Shown: piece by piece, positions 55,311 through 64,000 of the stretch
How positions within the stretch are numbered: position 1 is the first letter of the stretch
Layout: each line of letters begins with the position of its first letter
Assembly: GCA_963575745.1 (NCBI GenBank)
Contig: CAUYUJ010019281.1
Coordinates: 1,589,139-1,653,138 of the forward strand
DNA from: Prorocentrum cordatum
Taxonomy: Eukaryota > Sar > Dinophyceae > Prorocentrales > Prorocentraceae
Length of the DNA: 64,000 nucleotides
Direction of reading: 5' to 3'
The notes under the pieces: model-generated
The model's input: only the letters and a program-made list of their open reading frames with translations
Told to the model about the DNA's origin: nothing
Database searches by the model: none
Made by a program: the position numbers and the translations under genes

Positions 55311-57618
55311 CTGCGATGTCTGCGTTGGCCGATCCGAGCCCCCGTGGGAGCAGGCCAGGACACAGAGAATACTAACAGCAAAGCTGTACAGAGGCAGCGA
55401 AGCTGGAAGATTGAAGCGGCAAGATTATGGGGTGCCTGAAATAGCATCTTTTATCAAGCAGAACTCCAATAGCTTAGGTAGATTAAGCTGCTGTAGCGCG
55501 TCCACTAAGAAGGTCTTCCAACCTAACTCCGTCCAACACACACTCTGATCCCAGTGGGGCCCCTGAGTGACCTCAAATACCATGAACCAGGGCTGGAGAC
55601 TCTGCATAACCCGATGCGGACGCCGACGAGAAAGAACACGACCGCTGACACCAGCAGCACGAGCCATGGCATCACGATGTGTGGTGTACTCTCCAGACGC
55701 ATGCAACATACACAGCGCGCTCTGCATAGATGCGGTGGCCCACTTATGTGCAAAGCTCTGGCGTGCTCGTTCGTTTACGAGGAGGCTCCGAGATCGGCAG
55801 CGACGAGGTCTGGGCTGGCTCCTCCCGACGCTGGCGAACGTTGCGATACATTTCAGAGATCAACTTCCGACGATTTTGCCCGGGAGCAGGGGTAGGAGGG
55901 ACAGACGAGTCACACGTTACATGAGGCAACTCAGGTTCGCGAGATAATATTCCTTGACTGAGGTCATCACGATCATGCTGAGCAAGATTACCGAAAGCCG
56001 CACATACAACATGCTTCGCAAACATCCACTGCCGATACAAAGTGAGCTGCACAAGTGGAGGACGAGAACAATTGAGCAACAACATACGTGCATGCCTGAT
56101 CCGAGAACTCCAATAATCACCCCACGTCTCGTTCACCCTCTTGCGACGGCGACACATCGCGGAGAGAAATTGCCCCTCCTCCTGGTGAATCACCGTCAGA
56201 CTGTTCGCGTCACATGTGGCACCTTCAACACCATAAAGAAAGCAGGAGCGAACTCGAGCGTCGTACCGTGCAAGCTTACGGTCTATGGGAATGACAGCGC
56301 CTCGCATATAAATCAGCATCATTCCAAAAACGCTGCCGTGCTTTCTTCAGTCGATGGAGTATATCAGCATGATCTGAGAACTCTATGTCCAACAATGTGC
56401 CCAACACAATCGTCTGAGTGACCTGCGGAATCATATACGAAATAGGCTCAGAGAAATGTGTGTGTTCCTGTGGCATGCCGACCTCATCCTTGGGATTGTG
56501 CGCTTTCTCATCATCCCCTAGAGACACAGTGATACGAAGTGGACTGGGAGGTCCAGGACAGCCACAGGCAAGATATTCTAAGGAGCTCTCCTTCCACCTG
56601 AAACCGTGTCGGTGAATTGCAATGGTCAGGTCAGTGAGCATGGCCAACATATCTGTCCGACAGGATGCAACCAAGATAACGTTGTCAGCCCAGAGCCAGT
56701 GATTGACCAGTAACCCAGATGCTTCAGGAGAAAGCTGCACCCCGTAGCTACGGTCGCGCCACTGTGTAACAATGGGCGCCAATATGCACAAGGATTTCGC
56801 CACCCATAGTGCAGGAGCCTCCATGGAGGCCGCGCGTATACAGGCGCCCCAACTGACGCCCTCAACAGTACACTGCTGGAAAGCAAGTTCTGCAACATTG
56901 CGCGCATACCCTTCAAAGATCGCGTATACCAGATAGGGGTCCACTTCCAATTCAAGCAAGGACTCGACAGCAGACCTAACCGTGAGACAGTCAGAAGCCT
57001 GCTTGATGTCACAATTGACGATATGGCAATCCTCCTCCTTCCAAAGAACAGCATGCCTTGCCAGATGCTTCAACGGTGCGGTAACCTCATAACACTTATG
57101 GCCCACAACGAAACCATACAGTCGACAACCCCTCGGCGCAACCGTTTTGATGTAAGATTCCAGCAGGATAGTGAGACAACAACTGAACCATGTCCCAAAT
57201 ACCGACAGCATAGCCAGAGCACGAGTCTCGTCGAAGCTACGCGCTCTCGGTCCCTTCAACATAAAACTGACAAGGATACGTCTCCATGCATGTGGTGAAA
57301 CAATCTGCCTCTCATACAATCTCTGAAAGCAATCAAGGACGTGGCGAAGAGCTTCCCACGGTAAGGCCTTGAGCACGGAAGCTGAGGTGCCATCCAATCC
57401 TGTGGCCTTTCCATCCCTCAAGCGTGCACGAGCGCGCAGAAGAAGACCCATATCGATCGGACAAGCCCCAACCGCACCCCGAGAGACCCCAACACTGTCA
57501 CATCTATGACGAAGTTCCTCAAGACAGGTATTAGTGTCATATCGATGAGCCTCGCTCGAATATCGGTGCAGACCGCGTTGCCTAAGAGCCTCCCCCCACT
57601 TACTAACATCCTCCGCCG
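55311..57618 (-). mobile_element. LINE F, D-family copy with internal deletion
   Basis: The flanks CTGGT (55306-55310 and 57619-57623) lie in a hairpin loop. The 3' UTR (55311-55428, with hairpin 55327-55356) is joined directly to RT-distal coding sequence at about 55430, so RNase H is deleted. The 5' end is truncated just before the RT. Confidence 0.82.
55430..57600 (-). pseudogene. LINE F RT fragment
   Basis: The open segments 57451-56276, 56322-55744 and 55727-55425 carry ATGLDG, motif A CDIKQASDCL (the second Phe changed to Ser), RAASMEAP and LWADNVILVAS, then the post-RT region shared with D and D2. Frameshifts are at about 56300 and 55740. It is inactive. Confidence 0.85.
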
Positions 57619-58865
57619 CTGGTCACCGCCTGGAACCTCGTAGAGCTCCTTCCACGCATGAAAGTGCTCAGAGTGGAAAAGAGAAAGCTTCTGGAGGCAT
57701 TTCTCGAAAAAATGAACATTCATTTTTTTCATGTCGACAAGAAGTTGGTTCCCCCAAGTGTTTCGATAGTAGAAATGCGCCTACAGAGCTCGTATTAAGA
57801 TGCAGAGGCCCTCATAGTCGTCCACAGGTGCGAAAAATCTGGTTTCTCAAAATGAATTGTCAAATATCTTTCAAATCTTAGCAAAACCGACACAAAGTCA
57901 TCACATCTTCTTTTCTAGCCGGGTCGACCAACTAGCTCCACCCCGCGCCGGAATTCCTCTAGCTCATCGACTGGAACCGGCGGTAAACCGTCAACCTGGC
58001 TACCGCCAAGAACCTCGTAGAGCTCTTTTCTTTCACGGCGATCGCCCCAATACATGAAGAAAGCTTCGGGGGCGAAAAAGGAAAAACTCGAAAAAACACG
58101 TTTTTCTGTTTTTATCCAACGTCGGTTCCTCCAAGTGTTTTGATAGAACTACTGCACCTACGAATCTGAGAATTTGACTGGCAGACGCGGCATAACCCAC
58201 TACAGGTGCGAGAAATCTGGTTTCTCAAAATGAATGGTCAAACTGGGACCCGGCCGTAAACCGTCAACCGCCGGCCGGGAGCCTCGTAAAGCTCTGTTCT
58301 CGCGCGGCGCTGCTCGGAGCACACGAAAAAAACTTTCTCAAGCGTGAAAAAAAAAGCTCGAAAAATACGTTTTTTCCCATTTTGCATCTTCGCTTCGTGG
58401 ACCTAGCTCGAATACCAAACCGAGTTCAGACCTCTCGATGCGAGAAAAGAACGCGCCGGGTGATACTGATCGGATTATATGCGCACCTGCTCTATAGCTC
58501 TTCAAAATCTTCAGTTAAGTACAGGAAACCGAGAGGACTTGTCAAATGACTCGAAGGATACAAATAGTTTTGCGGACCTAGCTCGAGTATAAGACCGAGT
58601 TCAGACCTCTGGAAGCAACACACGAACGCGCCTGATGATTCCGGATAGGTATCTAGGTATGAGCTCTGTAGCTATGGTGAATCTCGAGTTAAGTACCGAA
58701 AACCGTCAACGCGTGTCAGAATGACTCGGAACACAGTCGGTACCCTCAAGTGTTTTGATCATTTTTCAATCTACGGACCTGAGAATTTCACTGGCAGACG
58801 CGGCATAACCAACTACACGCGGGAAGAATACCAGTTCTTAAAACGAACTTGAATTTTGTACAAAG

Positions 58866-58907
<42 letters not shown>

Positions 58908-59700
58908 CTGGGATCGGGCGGTAAACCGTCAACCAGGTAACCGCCGGGAGCCTCGTAAAGCTCTGTTCTCGCGCGGCGCTGCTCGGAGCACACGAAAAAA
59001 ACTTTCTCGAGCGTGAAGAAAAAAAGCTCGAAAAATACGTCTTTTTCATTTTGCATCTTCGCTTCGTGAAGCTAGCTCGAGTGCCAGACCGAGTTCAGAC
59101 CTCTCGATGCAAGAAAAGAACGCGCCGGGTGATACTCGATCGGTTTTTACATGCGTACCTACTGTGTAGCTGTTCTAAATCTTCAGTTAAGGGAAACCGA
59201 CAGCACCTCTCAAGATCACTCCTATAATACGAATAGTTTCGCGGATCTAGCTCGAGTAGCAGACCGAGCTCAGACCTCTCGATGGAACAGACAAACGCGC
59301 CTGATGATTTTGAATTGGTTCCTGTAAGTATCAGCTCTGTAGCTATCCTAAACCTCGAGAGAAGCACAGAAAACCGTCAACGCATGTCAAGATGACTCGA
59401 ACCGGCCGACAGTTCCCTCAAGTCTTTTGATAGTAATATTACAGCTACGGACTTGAAGATTTAACTGGCAGACGCGGCATAACCCAGTACAGGTAGGAAA
59501 AAGACCGGTTCTCAAAACGAACTTTCAAATTTTGCACAAAGATTCAAAAACCAAGCCCAAGTTATCACATTGTCTCTTAAGGTCGGGTCGACCAACTAGC
59601 TCCCCCGCGCCGGCATTCCTCTAGCTCATCGATGCCGAAGAGCTCTACGAGGTACCGACCCCAAGTTATCACATTGTCTATTAAGGTCGGGTCGGCCAAC
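57619..59700 (-). repeat. beta elements and ~180-bp unit fragments
   Basis: Hairpins are at 57620-57640 (right half of the F host), 57970-58005, 58243-58280 and 58907-58945. ~180-bp units are at 58390-58720 and 59060-59390. Beta bodies and 5' ends (GAGCTCTACGAGGTA at 59639-59654) lie between. The two segments following the 58243 and 58907 hairpins are near copies of each other. No gene is seen. Confidence 0.55.
58868..58903. repeat. (TA)n microsatellite
   Basis: An uninterrupted TA dinucleotide run of 36 bases lies directly beside a terminal hairpin (58907). Confidence 0.95.
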
Positions 59701-60496
59701 TGGAAACCGGCGGTAAACCGTCAACCAGGTTACCGCCGGGGCCCTCGTAGAGCTCTTTTCTCACACGGCGCTCCTCGGTAGACATGAAGAAAGCGTCTGG
59801 AGCAAGACCTAAAAAAAAACTAGAAAAATCACGTTTTTCTTTTTTTATCCAACGTCGGTTCCCCAAGTGTTTTGATAGTAATACTGCAGCTACGGACCTG
59901 AGAATTTCACTGGCAGACGCGGCATAACCCACTACAGGTGCGAAAAATCTGGTTCCTTAAAATAATTGGTCAAATATCTTTGAAATCTTAGCAAAACCGA
60001 CCCAAAGTTGTCACATTGTCCTTTCTGGCCGGGTCGATCAACTGGAGCCGGCGGCAAACCGTCAACCAGGTCACCGCCGGGAGCCTCGTAGAGCTCTTTC
60101 CTCGCACAGCGCTCCTCGGAACACGCGGGGGCTTCTGAGATGAGTGCTGAGAACTCGGAAAAATACGTTTTTTTTAGTTTTTATCCAAAGACGGTTCCCC
60201 CAAGTGTTTTGATAGCAACACTGCAGCTACGGACCTGAGAATTTCACTGGCAGACGCGGCATAACCCACTACAGGTGCGAAAAATACCGGTTCTCAAAAT
60301 GAATGTTCAATTATCTCAGAAAGCTTGGCCAACCGAGCCAAAGTTCCCACATTGTCCGCCCGGGTCGGGTCAACTAGCTGTACCCCGCGCCGGAATTCCT
60401 CTAGCTCATCGACGCCGAAGAGCTCTACGAGGTACTAGCTCCACCCCGCGACGGAATTCCTCTAGCTCACCGGTGCCGAAGAGCTCTACGAGGTAC
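59701..60496 (-). mobile_element. Two beta-type elements
   Basis: Hairpins are at 59701-59740 and 60041-60083, both with CCGGCGGxAAACCGTCAACC and GGTxACCGCC arms. The second copy ends at GAGCTCTACGAGGTA (60418-60434), followed by one extra 5' terminal fragment ending at 60495. Confidence 0.62.
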
Positions 60497-61455
60497 TGGG
60501 CGCCGGCGGTAAACCCTCAACCTTTCTTACCGCCGGGGGGCTCGTAGAGCTTCCTGACCGTATATAATGTCAAAAAAATGCAGAACGAATATTTTTCAGC
60601 CCCAGCGATTTCAAACCTCACAATGCAACAGCCGAACGCCCCTGATGCTTGTGGATCGGTTTATGTGCGCACCAGCTCTGTAGCTCTCCTACAGCCCGAG
60701 TTACGTACGAAAATCGACAGCACCTCTCAAGATGGCTCGAACAATACGAATAGTTTCGCGAACCTCGCTCGAGTATCAGACCGAGTTCAGACCTCTAAAT
60801 GCGACAGGCGGACGCGCCTGATGTCTCCGAATCGATTCCTGTGATTACCAGCCCTGCAGACCCCCTACAGCCCGAGTTAAGTGCAGAAAACCGACAGCAC
60901 CTCTCAATATGACTCGAACAATACGAATAGGTTCGCGGACCTAGCTCGGGCAGCAGACCGAGTTCCGAGCTCTGATGTCTCCAAATCGATGCCTGTGATT
61001 ACCAGCCCTGTAGCCCCTCTACAGCCCGAGTTAAGTACAGAAAACTGACAGCACCTCTCAAGATGACTCGAAGAATACGAGTAGTTTCGCGAACCTAGCT
61101 CGGGCAGCAGGCGGAATTCAGAGCTCTGGATTCAACAGACAAACGCGCCTGATGTCTCTGAATCAGTTTCTGTAGGTATCAGCTCTGCAGCTATCCTATA
61201 GCTCGAGTTAAATACAAGAAAACCGAAAACGCCTGTCGAAATGACTCGAAGCGGCCGATCCCGCCTGGGCTGAGATCAAGACGGCGAGCGAGAATAAGAT
61301 CGAATATCACGGGAACTAATACTAGAGCTCTAACGAATGGTTGAATTTTGAGAACAAAATTTTCAACCGACCAAAAGTCAGCGAAAGGTCCGTCGAGATT
61401 TTTCTTGCCAACTAGATCTCCAGCGCGCCGGAATTACTCTTAAGCTTCCAGCAAC
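60497..61455 (-). mobile_element. H9: Helentron-like element
   Basis: It has an unoccupied CTTTCTT-type hairpin (60499-60540), GCTCGTAGAGCTTCC, three to four ~180-bp units and the conserved block with AAGACGGCGAGCG (61271). It breaks off at AGCAACTAGCTA near 61460. Confidence 0.6.
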
Positions 61456-61922
61456 TAGCTACCAGCCCTGTAGCCACCCTGCAGCCCGTGTTAAGTACAG
61501 AAAACTGACAGCACCTCTCAAGATGACTCGAATAGTACGAATAGCTTCCCGAACCTAGCTCGGGCAGCAGACGGAGTTCAGAGCTCTGGATTCAACAGAC
61601 GAACGCGCCTGATGACTCTGAATTGGTGTCTGTAAGTATCAGCTCTGTAGCTGTCCTATAGCTCGAGTTAAATACAAAAAACCGACAAGGCCTGTCGAGA
61701 TGACTCGAAACGGCCGATCCCGCCTGGACGCTTTTTGGCAGTGAAAGGTACCCGATCGAGCTGAGATCAAGACGGCGAGCAGGAATCAAATCGAATATCA
61801 CGGGAAAAAAAACTAGAGCTCTAACGAATGGTTGAATTTCGAGAACAAAATTTTCAACCGACCAAAAGTCAGCAAAAGGTCCGTCGAGATTTTTCTTGCC
61901 AGTTAGCTCTCCAGCGCGCCGG
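61456..61922 (-). repeat. ~180-bp units and H-element 5' block
   Basis: It continues with two ~180-bp units and another copy of the conserved block (61691-61922), so it is a partial duplicate of H9's end. No gene is seen. Confidence 0.55.
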
Positions 61923-62965
61923 AACTGGGCGCCGGCGGTAAACCGTCAACCTTTCTTACCGCCGGGGGACTCGTAGGGCATCCTGACAATATATAATGTC
62001 GAAAAAAATGCAGAGAATAAATATTTTTCAGCCCGAGCGATTGCAGACCTCTCGATGCGACAGCCGAACGCCCCTGATGCTTCTGGATTGTTTTCTGTGC
62101 GTACCAGCTCTGTAGCTCTCCTACAGACCGAGTTACGTGCGAAATGCGACGGCACCTCTCAAGGTGACTCGAACAATACGAATAGCTTCGCGAACCTAGC
62201 TCGAGTATCAGACCGAGTTCAGACCTCTGACTGCGACAGCCGGACGCGCCTCATTCTCCAAATCGATTCCTGTGATTACCAGCCCTGTAGCCCCCCTACA
62301 GCCCGAGTTAAGAGCAGAAAACCGACAGCACCTCTCAAGATGACTCGAACAATACAAACAGTTTCGCGAACCTAGCTCGGGCAGCAGACCGAGTTCCGAG
62401 CTCTGGATTCGAGGGGCGGACGCGCCTGATGTCTCCAAATCGATGCCTGTGATTACCAGCCCTGTAGCCCGCCGACAGCCCGAGTTAAGTACAGAAAACT
62501 GCCAGCACCTCTCAAGATGACTCGAACAATACGAATAGTTTCGCGAACCTAGCTCGGGCAGTAGATCGATTTCAGAGCTCTGTGTCAACAGACAAACGCG
62601 CCTGATGATTTTGAATCGGTTTCTGTAAGCATCAGCTCTGTAGCTGTCCTATAGCTCGAGTTAAGTACAAAAATACGACAACGCCTGTCGAGATGACTCG
62701 AAACGGCCGATCCCGCCTGGACGCTTTTTGGCAGTGAAAGGTACCCGATCGAGCTGAGATCAAGACGGCGAGCGGGAATAAAATCGAATATCACGGAAAC
62801 TAATACTAGAGCTCTAACGAATGGTTGAATTTCGAGAACAAAATTTTCAACCGACCAAAAGTCAGCAAAAGGTCAGTCGAGATTTTTCTTGCCAACTAGT
62901 TCTCCAGCGCGCCGGAATTACTCTTAAGCCTCCAGCAACTAGCTTAGGGAAGCTCTACGAGTTAC
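61923..62965 (-). mobile_element. H10: Helentron-like element
   Basis: It is complete at about 1.04 kb: hairpin 61926-61967 (CTTTCTT loop), GACTCGTAGGGCATCC, four ~180-bp units, the conserved block, and GGAAGCTCTACGAGTTA at 62949-62965. Confidence 0.68.
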
Positions 62966-63025
62966 TAGCTCCAGCCTGCGCCCAAATGCCTCTTAGCTTA
63001 GCTTCCCGAAGAGCTCTACGAGGTA
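62966..63025 (-). repeat. beta 5' terminal fragment
   Basis: A 60-bp fragment ends in GAGCTCTACGAGGTA, directly followed by the 3' end of LINE G. Confidence 0.55.
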
Positions 63026-64000
63026 ATTGGTTGGGTGTTGGGGTCGGCTACACAGGGCGCGTGCGCCCTAGCCGTGCAGAGTCCCTAGGGTCCCTCACGC
63101 CCTCTCAACCTCTTTGGGGTTGGAGGCCCGAGGATCTCAGAGATAATCTGCCGAACACCTTGGAGCAGGCGTTCACAAGCTGTGAGCTCGCTAACTGTAA
63201 CAGTGGCCCCAGAGGGAGTAAAGAAGCCTCCTGGAAAACTCGTCGCCAGTGGTTGTCCCCAAATGAGACCTCCACATAGCAACCTAGAGCAGAGCCTTCA
63301 ACACTCACGCCACCGTCCCATCCTCCACGGATACGTTTGATACAATGTCTCTGTTGTCGTAAATATCTGAAGTCAAACCATCTTCCCGTCCTTCCCCTCC
63401 TCGCCTCCCAAGTCAACTCATCCGCAACACAATTGAACTCTCTGTAGATATGCTTCCACGGATCCGTCCCTACAGTGGCACACCTGATGTCGTCATCCTC
63501 CGCCAGTTGATTCATATCGTTTTGTAGACCGTGCACTCTCCTGCGGTACGAACGATCACGGCATTCCCAGATCCCTCGGGCCCAGTTCACCACACACATA
63601 CTATCACCAGTCATTTCAACCAACAATGAGCTCTCCGAGCCCTCCTGCCAGACAGTTTCGTTGTTATATCCGTGGGCAATCCTACGAGCGAGCCTGTCGG
63701 AGTCCTCAGGGGAGTCCCACGCATCCACAGGGCAAGGAGCACAGGGCGGTTTCCTGAAGACGGGCTCCCATCGAGGCTGTATTTTTGTCATGCACGCAAC
63801 TACATTCCACCAGTCCGTCGCATTCCACTTGATGCTGAACCAGCGTAAATTACCACTCGCCGCCAGCATAAGACAATGCCAGCTGTCAGTGCTTGCATGC
63901 GCTCTCCCTCCCACTCTCCTCGTACCTTCACTCCTCCTGGCTCCCGTGAACATGGATACAAGTGTGTCCCTCCGTAGTGACCATTCCCCCGCACAGTGTA
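63026..64000 (-). mobile_element. LINE G, 3' end of a further family
   Basis: The 3' tail in element sense is GACCCCAACACCCAACCAAT, with a hairpin GGGCGC/GCGCCC at 63055-63068. The element continues past the window end. Unlike the others it does not lie in a hairpin loop but against the 5' end CTACGAGGTA of a beta element. Confidence 0.75.
63085..63953 (-). pseudogene. LINE G ORF2 end with permuted RNase H
   Basis: The frame from 63953 shows GDSMCVVNWA, EFNCVADELTWEARRG and WDGGVSVEGSALG, the same permuted order as the other families but with clearly different sequence. The last motif, TVSELTACERLLQGV, is in another frame (63282-63085), so a one-base frameshift lies at about 63200-63270. It is a fourth lineage with this arrangement. 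Confidence 0.8.

Noticed and set aside
1-64000. Dinoflagellate or Perkinsus spliced-leader relics that would identify the host
   Set aside because: No convincing match to the leader sequence was seen on either strand.

Overview
The window is eukaryotic and consists of mobile DNA; I found no host gene, tRNA, rRNA or CRISPR array. The host cannot be named from this sequence. A large, repeat-rich protist genome (for example an alveolate) is a guess only.

Two kinds of element are nested in each other. (1) Non-LTR (LINE-type) retrotransposons with ORF1, APE-type (EEP) endonuclease, reverse transcriptase (RT) and RNase H. They are called here A (794-6639, -), B (6640-10540, -), C (10541-17090, +, interrupted), D (48723-54763, -), D2 (21638-24034, -), F (55311-57618, -), E (35873-41778, -) and G (63026 to the window end, -). 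E is the best preserved. (2) Dozens of short non-coding elements that fill the rest. Read in their own sense (usually the minus strand), each starts near a CTCGTAGAGCT-type end, carries the inverted copy of that end subterminally, and finishes in a terminal hairpin (arms CCGGCGGTAA/TTACCGCCGG) and CCAGT. Some carry several ~180-bp tandem units. This resembles non-autonomous Helitron2/Helentron (HINE-like) elements. The long type (about 1.0-1.4 kb, with ~180-bp units) is called H, the short type (about 0.3-0.5 kb) beta.

The two kinds interact. D, D2, E, F and two non-autonomous retroelements (N1 44656-46586, N2 31987-35198) lie in the loop of the terminal hairpin of an H or beta element, with target-site duplications of 5-11 bp (CTTTCTT, CAACCTGGT and variants). 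A and C also have their 3' ends against the same hairpin half-site. Unoccupied hairpins occur many times in the same window.

The retrotransposons have three unusual features. Their RNase H motifs run GDS, EGNxxAD, FDGG, AELLA, so the domain looks circularly permuted. The RT active-site box is WADN instead of YADD, and motif B is TGSxEAP instead of QGxxxSP. ORF1 and ORF2 lie in the same frame separated by one stop codon in A and E, are fused in D, and are offset by -1 in C, with no ATG before the endonuclease. N1 and N2 share terminal sequences with the LINEs, including hairpins with compensatory changes, but encode a different protein family with internal repeats. They look like protein-coding parasites of the LINE machinery.
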